Shown: one piece after another, positions 1-7,691 of the stretch | Layout: each line of letters opens with the position of its first letter | Position numbering within the stretch: position 1 is the first letter of the stretch | Assembly (NCBI GenBank): GCA_036275915.1 | Contig: DASUCV010000001.1 | Location: 1-64,000 of the forward strand | Source of the DNA: Candidatus Polarisedimenticolaceae bacterium | GTDB lineage: Bacteria > Acidobacteriota > Polarisedimenticolia > Polarisedimenticolales > DASRJG01 | Length of the DNA stretch: 64,000 nt | Direction of reading: 5' to 3' | The notes under the pieces: generated by a model | What the model was told of the DNA's origin: nothing | Databases searched by the model: none | What the model saw: only the letters and a program-made list of their open reading frames with translations | Position numbers and translations under genes: made by a program

Positions 1-83
1 CTCAGCGTGAGGCCGAGGGCTTGTCGTCGGTCTCGCAAGAGTTGGGCGACCCCGGGGGAGATCGCCAGAGCGCGGCTGGGCAT
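1..83 (-). CDS. XRE-family HTH regulator, N-terminus only (runs off left edge)
   Basis: Only the first 27 codons are in the window. The frame is open from an ATG at 83 to the edge. The peptide contains GVAQLLRDRRQALGLTL, which has the look of the first helices of an XRE/Cro-type helix-turn-helix domain (xxLRxxRxxxGLTLxE). A TAGAAT box lies on the minus strand at 90-95, 6 bp before the ATG, matching the leaderless arrangement of many other genes here. It is divergent from the TolC/RND operon and could regulate it, which is an inference. With so little sequence the family call is tentative. Confidence 0.5.
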   Translation of the reverse strand, partial: MPSRALAISPGVAQLLRDRRQALGLTL

Positions 84-89
84 GACGGA

Positions 90-95
90 ATTCTA
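90..95 (-). promoter_or_regulatory. -10 box TAGAAT of the XRE-type gene
   Basis: TAGAAT on the minus strand ends 6 bp before the ATG at 83, so transcription would begin at or next to the start codon. No clear -35 hexamer is visible. Confidence 0.45.
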
Positions 96-132
96 CGCGC
101 ATCGTCAAGCGGCGGCGGGATGAAATTGTTGC

Positions 133-160
133 TTGACAGCACCTGGCATCGCCGTATGGT
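133..160 (+). promoter_or_regulatory. Candidate sigma70-type promoter of the TolC/RND operon
   Basis: TTGACA (133-138) and TATGGT (155-160) are separated by 16 bp. The predicted start near 167 gives a leader of about 97 nt. The leader holds an inverted repeat GTTCGG-CTT-CCGAAC (220-234), which could be an operator or a small hairpin. The rest of 84-263 shows nothing coding that I can support. Confidence 0.5.
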
Positions 161-263
161 TCCCGATAGAACGGTTGCGCTACGGCGTCCCCTGGCCCTG
201 CTCTTTCGATTTGGGCAGGGTTCGGCTTCCGAACGTAGGATAGGCGTCCAAGGGGCGCTGGAC

Positions 264-1472
264 ATGCCTGGTCGACTCATCCTGCCGGCCGCGGCGTTGG
301 CCGCGGTGCTTACGCTCTCGGCTGCCCGCGCCGAGCCGCTCTCGCTCGACGAGGCGATGGCGCTCGCCGAGCGCGCGAACCCGTCGCTCGCGGCCGAGCG
401 CCTTCAGGTGCCGGTGGCGCAGGCCGGTATCGGTGTCGCGCGGCAGCGGCCGAACCCGGAGCTGGCTCTCGAAGAGGATCGGGAGACGCCCCACGACGCG
501 CTGAGCCTCACGTTCCCGATCGAGACCGGCGGCAAGCGTGGCAAGCGCATCGACGTGGCCGAGGCCGCCGTGGGAACGAGCCAAGCGTCGCTCGCGAAGG
601 TGACGATCGAGGTACGGGCGAAGGTGCGGCGCGCGTACTTCGGGCTCGCCGCCGCGGAGCGCTCGGCCGCCGAGGCGCAGGGCATGGCCGCGCTGGCGGC
701 GCGCTCGCGCGACGCCGTCCGCGAGCGCGTCAAGAGTGGCGATGCCCCCCGTCTCGAGCAGCTCCAGACGGAGATGGCGGCGGCACAGAACGAGAACGAG
801 GCGGTGACGGCGCTCGCGCTGGCGGCCTCGCGCCGCGCGGAGCTGAACGTGCTCCTCGGCCGCGCGACCGACGCCGAGACGACGACGGCCGGCGACCTCG
901 GCGAAGGGGTGATCCCGGATCTCGCGACGGCGACCGCGACGGCCCTGTCGCACAACGGCGATCTCACGGTGCTCGAGGGACGCCTTCGCGAGCAGAATCA
1001 TCGCGTGAGCCTGGCGCGTGCGCAGCGGTGGCCGGACTTCGGCGTGATGGGAGCGGTGACGCACCGCGACCCGGAATTCGATTGGGGCTGGCGCGCGGGC
1101 GTGTCCCTGACGCTGCCGGTGTTCCACAATCACGGCGCCGAGGCAAAGCTCGAGGAGGCGACGCTCGCGCAGCTCACGGCCGAGCGCGAAGCGCAGATCG
1201 CCGATGTACGCTCCAAGGTCGCTTCGGCATGGACGCTCGCGGACGCGCGCGGCAAGCAGTACGCGCGCTACCGTGACGAGATCCTGCCCACGGCACGCGA
1301 GGTGGAGTCGATGGCGGAAGAGTCGTACCACGCGGGGCAGACGGGCCTCGTCGAGCTGATCCAGGCGATCTCGGCGGTGCGCGACGCGCGCGGCCGCGCC
1401 GTGGACGCCGGCCTCTCGTACCAGGAGGCGCTGGCGGATCTCGAGGAAGAGATCGGAGCGCCGATCCCATGA
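264..1472 (+). CDS. TolC-family outer-membrane efflux protein (CzcC/CusC-like)
   Basis: The 402-residue product is the outer-membrane channel of a tripartite efflux pump. The ATG at 264 is chosen because it gives a clean signal peptide (MPGRLILPAAALAAVLTLSAARA) directly before the mature start EPLSLDEAMALAERANPSLAAERL, the usual first helix of OEP-family proteins. AAGGGG lies about 8 bp upstream as a possible ribosome site. An open frame extends further upstream to 21 but looks non-coding. The second OEP repeat begins around the LARAQRWPDFGVMGAV segment. The last codons overlap the adaptor gene by 4 bp (ATGA), implying translational coupling. The substrate cannot be read from this subunit. 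Confidence 0.85.
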   Translation: MPGRLILPAAALAAVLTLSAARAEPLSLDEAMALAERANPSLAAERLQVPVAQAGIGVARQRPNPELALEEDRETPHDALSLTFPIETGGKRGKRIDVAEAAVGTSQASLAKVTIEVRAKVRRAYFGLAAAERSAAEAQGMAALAARSRDAVRERVKSGDAPRLEQLQTEMAAAQNENEAVTALALAASRRAELNVLLGRATDAETTTAGDLGEGVIPDLATATATALSHNGDLTVLEGRLREQNHRVSLARAQRWPDFGVMGAVTHRDPEFDWGWRAGVSLTLPVFHNHGAEAKLEEATLAQLTAEREAQIADVRSKVASAWTLADARGKQYARYRDEILPTAREVESMAEESYHAGQTGLVELIQAISAVRDARGRAVDAGLSYQEALADLEEEIGAPIP

Positions 1473-2539
1473 GACGTATCGTCGCTGGTTTTGCGATCGC
1501 GCTTCTCGCGGTCTCCTGCGCGAAGAAGGGCGAGGAGGAGGTCGAGACGACCGGCGTCGTCCCCGTATCGGTCGAGACCGTGCGCAAGGGAACGATCCGC
1601 GCGCTCGTCAGCGCCGCCGCCGTCGTCAGGCCGGCGACCGGCGCCGCGCTCGACGTGATCCCTCCCGCCGAGGCGCGCATCGTCGAGCTGCCGGCTTCGG
1701 TCGGCGACCGCGTCGCGAAGGGCGGAGTTCTCGTGCGGTTCGAGGTGCCGACGCTCGCGTCGGACCTCTCCGCCCGCGAGTCGGACGTCAAGAGCGCGCG
1801 GGCGGCCCTCGAGGCGGCCCAAGCCGCCTTCGACCGGGAGAGCCACCTCGTCGAGCGCGGGATCGCCGCCGGGAAGGACCTCGAGGCTGCGCGGCGCGAC
1901 CGGACGAGCGCCGAGTCGGCCCTTGCGGCGTCGGAGAGCGCCCTCGCCGCCGCCAAGGAGCTGGCGGCGCGGTCGGTCGTGCGCGCACCGTTCGACGGCG
2001 TCGTCACCGTGCGCACGCACAATCCCGGCGACCTCGTCGAGCCGGGAGGCGACCCGATCCTCGAGCTCGTCGATCCGGCCCGGCTTCAGGTCGAGGCCTC
2101 GGTTCCGGTGACCGACCTGCCGCACGTGACGGCGGGAGCGTCGGCGCGCGTCATCGGCCCGGCGACGTTTCCGCCCGAGACCGCGACGGTGCTCGCGGTC
2201 CCCGGCGCCGTCGATTCCACGACGGCGATCGCGACCGTGCGGCTCGGCCTTCCTAAGGCGACGCGGCTGCCCTCGGGGACCCCCGTGCACGTCGAGATCG
2301 TCGCGGGCGAGCACGCGAACGTGCTCATCGTCTCGGCGGCCGCGATCGTCCGCGACGGCGACGACGCGTTCGTGTTCGTCGCCGGCGACGACCACGCCGC
2401 CCACCGCCGCAAGGTCGAGGTCGGGATCGTGGCCGAGCCCGACGCCGAGATCGTCTCCGGCCTCGAAGGCAACGAGCAGGTCGTCTCGCGCGGCGCCGCG
2501 GGCCTGCCGGACGGCGCGAAGATCGCCGTCCGCGGATGA
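1469..2539 (+). CDS. RND efflux periplasmic adaptor (HlyD/CusB family), lipoprotein
   Basis: The 356-residue product links the inner-membrane pump to TolC. Its N-terminus is a lipoprotein signal (MRRIVAGFAIALLAVSC, Cys17 in the lipobox), so it should be lipid-anchored in the periplasm. A lipoyl/barrel-sandwich half (VIPPAEARIVELPASVGDRV), an alpha-hairpin rich in Ala/Glu/Arg (about 105-165), and the second lipoyl half (VVRAPFDGVVTVRTHNPGDLV) follow in the usual order. It overlaps both neighbours by ATGA junctions, so all three pump parts should be made together. No metal-binding His/Met cluster stands out, so a heavy-metal role is not supported. Confidence 0.88.
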   Translation: MRRIVAGFAIALLAVSCAKKGEEEVETTGVVPVSVETVRKGTIRALVSAAAVVRPATGAALDVIPPAEARIVELPASVGDRVAKGGVLVRFEVPTLASDLSARESDVKSARAALEAAQAAFDRESHLVERGIAAGKDLEAARRDRTSAESALAASESALAAAKELAARSVVRAPFDGVVTVRTHNPGDLVEPGGDPILELVDPARLQVEASVPVTDLPHVTAGASARVIGPATFPPETATVLAVPGAVDSTTAIATVRLGLPKATRLPSGTPVHVEIVAGEHANVLIVSAAAIVRDGDDAFVFVAGDDHAAHRRKVEVGIVAEPDAEIVSGLEGNEQVVSRGAAGLPDGAKIAVRG

Positions 2540-5500
2540 ACCCCGCCAAGACCGCGCTCGCCCACAAGCGCACGGTCGTCCTCGCGACCGTGCTCCTGTG
2601 CCTGGCGGGCGCCGTCGCGCTGCCGTTCCTTCCGAGCTCGATCTACCCGCGGCTCGCCTTCCCGCGGGTCATGGTCATCGCCCACAGCGGGACTCTTCCC
2701 CCGAAGACGATGGCGCTCACCGTCGTGCGGCCGATCGAGCAAGCGCTCATGGAGGTGCCGGGGATCCGCCGCGTCCGCTCGAAGACCTTCCGCGGAGCGA
2801 CCGAGATCTCGGCCCTCTTCGAGGACACGACGGACATGGACAATGCGCTGCAGCAGGCGCAGTCGCACATCGCGGAGATCCGCTCGTCGCTGCCGGAGAA
2901 CATCGACCTCGACGTCGAGAGGGTGACCCTCTCCGAGTTCCCGATCCTGAGCTTCAACCTGACCGGCGGCCTCTCCGTCCCCGATCTCTACGACTACGGG
3001 TACTACGTCATGCGCCCGGCGCTGGCGCGCGCGCGGGGTGTCGGCAAGATCGAGGTGCTCGCGAGCGACACGCGGGAGATCGAGGTCGTGGTGGATCCCG
3101 CGAAGGCCGCCGCGTCCGGCGTCACGGTCCCGAAGATCGCCGACGCACTCCGCGCCGCGAACCGCCTCGAGCCGATCGGCCGGACGGTGCGGGGCGGCCG
3201 GCAGACGCTCGAGCTCGCCGCGGGACTCTTCAGGTCGGTGGACGACATCGCCGCGGTGCCGATCGCTCTCGACAAGGGCACCGTCGTTCGCGTCGGCGAT
3301 CTCGCCGCGGTGACGCCGGGCTCGCCCGACCGCACGCGGCTCATCGCGGGGAACGGCAGGGAGGCGGCGATCGTCAGCATCAGCCAGCAGCCGAGCGCGA
3401 ACACCGTCTCGGTACGCGGCGAGGTCGAGCGCGCGATGGCGGGCCTTGCCTCGAGCCTCCCGTCGGGGCTGACGATCACGAAGGTCTACGATCTCGCCGA
3501 GTTCGTCGAGGCGGCGATCGGAAGCGTGCGGGACGCGATCCTGATCGGCGGCGTCCTCGCGGTCCTCGTGCTCGCCTTCTTCCTTCGCGACTTTCGCATG
3601 ACCGTCATCGCGGCGATCACGCTCCCCCTCACCGTCCTCGCGACGTTCGTCTTCATGCGCCTGTTCGACGAGCCGATCAGCCTCATGTCGATGGGCGGGA
3701 TCGCCGTCGCGATCGGTCTCGTCATCGACGATGCGGTCGTCGTCGTCGAGAACATCTACCGCCGGCGCGAGGACGTCGCGGAGGCGACCGGCGAGCTGGT
3801 GGCGCCGGTGGTCGGATCGACGCTGACGACCGTCGTCGTGCTCGCTCCCCTCGGCTTGCTCTCGGGCGTCGCGGGCCAGTTCTTCCGCGCTCTCTCGCTG
3901 ACGCTGTCGTCGGCGGTGCTCCTCTCGCTCGTCTTGGCGCTCACGCTCATTCCGGTCCTTGCGGCGCGAGCGCTGCCCAAGAAACGCGCGGAGGGCGAGC
4001 GCACCTGGCGGCCCGCGCTCTACTCCCGGACGCTCGCGCGCGCTGTCGCCCGCCCTCGCCTCGCCGTGGCGGCGGTGGCGCTCCTCATCGCCGGGGCCGC
4101 CGTTCTCTACGTGCTCATCCCGTCCGGCTTCCTCCCGAAGATGGATGAGGGCGGCTTCGTCGTCGACTACATCACGCCGGCGGGTACGGCCCTCGTCGAC
4201 ACCGATCGCGACGTCAAGGCGATCGAGGCGCTCCTCGCGAAGGTCCCCGAGGTCGCGTCGTTCTCGCGGCGCACCGGATCGGAGCTGGGACCGCTCGCCA
4301 CGGAGCAGAACCGCGGCGACATCCTCGTCCGGCTCGTTCCTCGGAGCCGCCGCCACCGGTCGGCCGACGAGATCGTCGACGAGCTGCGCGGGAAGGTGCA
4401 CGATGCCGTCCCCGGGGTCGACGTCGAGTTCGTGCAGCTCCTCCAGGACGTCCTCGGCGACCTCGAGGGCGCGGCGGCGCCGGTCGAGGTCAAGATCTTC
4501 GGCGACGATCCCGCGGTCCTCGCGACGATCGCGGATCGCGCCGAGGAGCGCCTCGAGAAGGTCCGCGGGCTCGTCGATCTCGTCGGGCCGCAGACCGGAA
4601 ACCCTGAGATGAACTGGACGATCGACCGGGCCGCGGCGACGCGCCTCGGCGTCTCGGTGCAGGAGGTCGCCGATCAGCTCTCCGCGGCGTGGCTCGGCGA
4701 GGCGGCGACCGACCTTCAGCTCGAGGATCGGACCGTTCCCGTCCGCGTGCGCTACACCGACGCTTTCCGCTTCGACCCCGCCAAGCTCGCCACGACGCCG
4801 ATCGAGGGCGACAAGGGAAAGATGGTCCCCCTGTCGAGCCTCGCCGCGGCGACGCCGTCGGACGGCCCCGCGCTTCTCTTCCGGGAGAACCTCCGCTCCA
4901 TGGCCATGATCACCGGGCGGATCGAGGATCGCGATCTCGGCGGCACGGTCGCCGACGTCAAGAAGACGCTCGGGTCACTCGAGCTGCCCGTCGGCTACCT
5001 GATCGAGGTCGGGGGCCAGGACGAGGCGCAGAGCCAAGCGTTCCGCGAGCTGGCGCTCGTGCTCGGGGCCGCCGCCGCGCTCGTGCTCCTCATCCTCGTC
5101 GCGCAGTTCCGCGCGTTCGCGCCCGCGCTCGTCATCCTCGCGGTCGCGCCGCTCTCGTTCGCGGGCGCCTTCCTCCTGCTCCTCGTGACGGGGACCGAGC
5201 TGAACGTTTCGTCTGCGATGGGACTGATCCTCCTCATCGGTCTCGTCGTCAAGAACGGCATCATGCTCATCGATTATTCCCACCGCCTCGAGCAGGACGG
5301 CCTCCCTCCTCGCGACGCGATGGTCGAGGCGGGCATCGTCAGGCTGCGCCCGATCCTCATGACGACGCTCTGCACGCTGTTCGGACTCCTGCCGCTGGCC
5401 CTCGGCCTCGGCTCGGGCGCCGAGCTGCAGAAGCCGCTGGCGCTCGCCGTCATCGGCGGGCTCGGGCTGTCGACGCTCGGAACGCTCTACCTCGTTCCGG

Positions 5501-5550
5501 CGATCTATGTGGCGTGGCGCGAGCGAAGAAAGTCGACAGTCAACAGTTAA
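2536..5550 (+). CDS. RND-family efflux permease
   Basis: The 1004-residue inner-membrane proton antiporter is slightly shorter than the usual 1030-1050. TM1 is near the N-terminus (VVLATVLLCLAGAVALPFL) and there are two copies of the porter/TM repeat. The TM4 motif reads GLVIDDAVVVVENIYR; the paired aspartates are the proton relay expected in drug/solvent-type (HAE-like) pumps, whereas heavy-metal (CzcA) pumps normally carry a different TM4 signature. A second conserved block, GLVVKNGIMLIDY, lies in TM10. The final residues STVNS are encoded by the heptad-repeat array at 5532-5602, so the natural C-terminus may have been altered by that repeat. It is the third gene of the efflux operon and is convergent with the sensor kinase gene. 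Confidence 0.9.
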   Translation: MNPAKTALAHKRTVVLATVLLCLAGAVALPFLPSSIYPRLAFPRVMVIAHSGTLPPKTMALTVVRPIEQALMEVPGIRRVRSKTFRGATEISALFEDTTDMDNALQQAQSHIAEIRSSLPENIDLDVERVTLSEFPILSFNLTGGLSVPDLYDYGYYVMRPALARARGVGKIEVLASDTREIEVVVDPAKAAASGVTVPKIADALRAANRLEPIGRTVRGGRQTLELAAGLFRSVDDIAAVPIALDKGTVVRVGDLAAVTPGSPDRTRLIAGNGREAAIVSISQQPSANTVSVRGEVERAMAGLASSLPSGLTITKVYDLAEFVEAAIGSVRDAILIGGVLAVLVLAFFLRDFRMTVIAAITLPLTVLATFVFMRLFDEPISLMSMGGIAVAIGLVIDDAVVVVENIYRRREDVAEATGELVAPVVGSTLTTVVVLAPLGLLSGVAGQFFRALSLTLSSAVLLSLVLALTLIPVLAARALPKKRAEGERTWRPALYSRTLARAVARPRLAVAAVALLIAGAAVLYVLIPSGFLPKMDEGGFVVDYITPAGTALVDTDRDVKAIEALLAKVPEVASFSRRTGSELGPLATEQNRGDILVRLVPRSRRHRSADEIVDELRGKVHDAVPGVDVEFVQLLQDVLGDLEGAAAPVEVKIFGDDPAVLATIADRAEERLEKVRGLVDLVGPQTGNPEMNWTIDRAAATRLGVSVQEVADQLSAAWLGEAATDLQLEDRTVPVRVRYTDAFRFDPAKLATTPIEGDKGKMVPLSSLAAATPSDGPALLFRENLRSMAMITGRIEDRDLGGTVADVKKTLGSLELPVGYLIEVGGQDEAQSQAFRELALVLGAAAALVLLILVAQFRAFAPALVILAVAPLSFAGAFLLLLVTGTELNVSSAMGLILLIGLVVKNGIMLIDYSHRLEQDGLPPRDAMVEAGIVRLRPILMTTLCTLFGLLPLALGLGSGAELQKPLALAVIGGLGLSTLGTLYLVPAIYVAWRERRKSTVNS

Positions 5551-5602
5551 CAGTTAACAGTTAACAGTACTGTCGACTGTCAACTGTTGACTGTGAACTG
5601 TT
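5532..5602. repeat. Bidirectional array of ACAGT/ACTGT heptads
   Basis: Five ACAGT cores at 7-bp spacing (mostly ACAGTTA units) are followed by five ACTGT cores, also at 7-bp spacing, meeting at the palindrome ACAGTACTGT (5564-5573). The array lies between two convergent genes and contains the stop codons of both. It could fold as a long imperfect hairpin and act as a two-way terminator. A close relative is at 55534-55595. Confidence 0.85.
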
Positions 5603-6950
5603 CTTCCAGCACCGGAATCACGATGCGGAATGCGGCGCCGCCGAGGTCGCTCGTGCCGCAGTCGATCGTGCCGCGGTGGCGGAGCACGATCGCGCGGGCG
5701 ACGGCGAGCCCGAGGCCGACGCCGTCGGTCGTGTGGCGCGTCGCGGGGGCACGGTGGAACCGCTCGAAGACGCTCGCGCGCTCGGACTCGGCGACGCCGG
5801 GCCCGTCGTCGTCGACCGTGACGGTCGCGGTCGTGCCGTTCCTCACGGCACGCACCCGCACGTGCGCCTCGCTCCCCGCGAACTTCCGCGCGTTCTCGAC
5901 GAGGTTCGCGATCGCGCGCTCCAGCAGCTCCTCGCTCCCGCGCACGAGGATCTCGTCAGGAGCGTCGACCATCGCGGACTGGCGCGTGCCGATCGCCCGC
6001 GCGAGGTCGCACAGGTTGACGGGAGTCTGCGGCAGCGGTGCCGCCTCGGAGCGCGCGAGGAGGAGGAGCGCGTCGACGAGCGCGTTCAACGCATCGACCT
6101 CGCGCAGCGCGTGCGACGCGTGCGCGGCCTGCGGCGCGGAGAGCGACCCCTCCACGACGAGCCGCTCGAGACGTCCCCGGATCGCCGCGAGCGGCGTGCG
6201 CAGCTCGTGGCTCGCCTCCTGGCTGAAGCGGCGCTCGCGCGCGAGCGCGTCGCCCAGCCGGGCGAGGAGGCCGTTGAACGAATCTTGCAGCGTCGCGATC
6301 TCGCGTGCGTTCGCTTCGACGACGAGCCGCACCTCGGGATCGGCGGCGGATGCGGCGGCCGCGGCTTCGAGGTGTCCGAGCGGAACGAGGCGCCGCGAGA
6401 AGAGGGCTCGACCCAGGAGCGCGCCGACGATCGCCGCGACGGGAAGCGCGCCGAGAAGCACCGCCCCGAATCGCCGCACCTCGGATTGGTGGAGGACGTC
6501 GGTCGTGACGACGCGCACGACGTACTCCGATCCGCACCAGCGCGCGCACGCGCGGAAGTGCCCCGAGGCGGCTCCTCGCTCCTTGGGGACCGCGGTCACC
6601 GCCGCGGCGTTGATGGCGACGTCGAACGCGTCCGGGTCCCAGTCCGCGACCTTGCCCAGCGCTTCGGCGACGTGGCCCTCCTTGTCGAGGAGCTCGAAGC
6701 GGAACCCTTGCAGCCCCGCTTCCGCGAAGTACTCGCGTGCGGCCCGAAGCATGCCGAACTTCTGCTCGGCCGCCTCGACCTCGATCCCGTTCGCGACCTC
6801 GACACCGATCGCCTCCAGGGTCTCGTCCTGGTGCTCGCGCAGGAGGATGGCCGACGCGCCCATCGTCGCGAGGACGAGCGCGGCGCAGGCCATGGTGACG
6901 ACGAGCGTGTGAACTCGGAAGAGCTGCCCGATGAGGGTCGGACGCTTCAC
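5580..6950 (-). CDS. Two-component sensor histidine kinase
   Basis: The 456-residue protein starts at a GTG (6950) overlapping the regulator stop by 4 bp (GTGA). TM1 is VVTMACAALVLATMGASAILL, then comes a periplasmic sensor region of about 130 residues, TM2 (FGAVLLGALPVAAIVGALLGRALF), a HAMP linker, the HisKA phosphoacceptor block SQEASHELRTPLAAIRGRLE (His near residue 250), and the ATPase boxes NLVENARKFAG, DDDGPGV and GVGLGLAVARAIV. A longer upstream reading frame is antisense noise within the regulator gene. The C-terminal FTVNS residues come from the heptad repeat. It probably senses an envelope or periplasmic signal and controls the facing RND operon; the latter is inferred from position. 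Confidence 0.9.
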   Translation of the reverse strand: MKRPTLIGQLFRVHTLVVTMACAALVLATMGASAILLREHQDETLEAIGVEVANGIEVEAAEQKFGMLRAAREYFAEAGLQGFRFELLDKEGHVAEALGKVADWDPDAFDVAINAAAVTAVPKERGAASGHFRACARWCGSEYVVRVVTTDVLHQSEVRRFGAVLLGALPVAAIVGALLGRALFSRRLVPLGHLEAAAAASAADPEVRLVVEANAREIATLQDSFNGLLARLGDALARERRFSQEASHELRTPLAAIRGRLERLVVEGSLSAPQAAHASHALREVDALNALVDALLLLARSEAAPLPQTPVNLCDLARAIGTRQSAMVDAPDEILVRGSEELLERAIANLVENARKFAGSEAHVRVRAVRNGTTATVTVDDDGPGVAESERASVFERFHRAPATRHTTDGVGLGLAVARAIVLRHRGTIDCGTSDLGGAAFRIVIPVLEEQFTVNS

Positions 6951-7621
6951 GCTTCCGACCGCAGCGAGTAGCCGACGCCGCGGAGTGTCCGGACGGCGTC
7001 GGGCGCACCGGCATCGGCGAGCTTCCGGCGCAGCCGCGCGATGAGGACCTCGAGGCTCCCCGACGACGCGTCGTCGTCGGTCCCCCAGACCGAGAGGAGG
7101 AGCGACGATCGCGGAACGACACGGCCGCGCTGGCGCGCCAGCGTCTCGAGGATGTCGAACTCGCGTGCCGTGAGCGGCACCTCGCGCGTTCCTGCGACGA
7201 CGCGGCGCGCGGACGTCTGGACCTCGACGGGACCGATGCGGACGATCTCGTCCGCGAGACGCGGGCCCCGACGGAGGAGCGCCTTGACGCGCGCGCGCAG
7301 CTCGGCGGCGGCGAAGGGCTTCTTCAGGTAATCGTCCGCGCCGGCCTCGAGCCCCGCGACGCGATCCTCGACGTCGCCGCGAGCGGTGAGCATGAGGACC
7401 GGGGTCGCGTCCGCGTCCCTCCGGAGTCCGCGGCACAGATCGATGCCGGGCCGGTCCGGGAGCATCCAATCGAGCACGACGCCGGCGAAGCCGCCCTCAC
7501 GCAGGGCGGCCTCCGCCGCGGCGCACGTCGCGACGCCGCGGACGTCGAATCCGGCTTCCTTGAGCGTGGTCTCGACGAAAGCCCGGACCTCGCCGTTGTC
7601 CTCGACGACCAAGATCCGCAT
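6947..7621 (-). CDS. OmpR/PhoB-family response regulator
   Basis: The 224-residue regulator has an N-terminal receiver domain (acidic pocket VVEDN, phosphoacceptor Asp51 in VVLDWMLPD, signalling Thr in LMLTARGD, Lys in DDYLKKPF) and a C-terminal winged-helix DNA-binding domain (LTAREFDILETLARQRGRVV, then a block ending VRTLRGVGYSL). It is the first gene of a kinase operon. A TATCCT box lies 8 bp before the ATG with no Shine-Dalgarno sequence, so the mRNA is predicted to be leaderless. The neighbouring RND efflux operon is the most likely target. Confidence 0.92.
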   Translation of the reverse strand: MRILVVEDNGEVRAFVETTLKEAGFDVRGVATCAAAEAALREGGFAGVVLDWMLPDRPGIDLCRGLRRDADATPVLMLTARGDVEDRVAGLEAGADDYLKKPFAAAELRARVKALLRRGPRLADEIVRIGPVEVQTSARRVVAGTREVPLTAREFDILETLARQRGRVVPRSSLLLSVWGTDDDASSGSLEVLIARLRRKLADAGAPDAVRTLRGVGYSLRSEA

Positions 7622-7629
7622 GGACGGAG

Positions 7630-7685
7630 AGGATACCGCAGGATCCGCCGATGTTCGGGTTGCGTTCGGGTCAAGGCCGTACGTT
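7630..7685. promoter_or_regulatory. Divergent promoters between response regulator and Omp85-like gene
   Basis: On the minus strand TATCCT (7630-7635) lies 8 bp before the regulator ATG. On the plus strand TACGTT (7680-7685) lies 6 bp before the ATG at 7692; a TTGCGT at 7660-7665 is upstream but only 14 bp away. Both arrangements predict leaderless transcripts. Confidence 0.45.
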
Positions 7686-7691
7686 CGGCCT

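Noticed and set aside
1-123. Plus-strand open frame ending at TGA 121-123
   Set aside because: Its sequence resembles no known C-terminus, and the minus-strand HTH reading with a promoter box explains the same bases better.
21-263. Longer N-terminus for the TolC protein
   Set aside because: It would hide the clean signal peptide starting at 264 and cover the promoter at 133-160.
180-1331. Long antisense frames opposite most genes (also near 2086-4401, 16923-18203, 31687-33567)
   Set aside because: Arg/Ala/Gly/Pro-rich translations typical of GC-rich shadow frames; none has domains or promoters.
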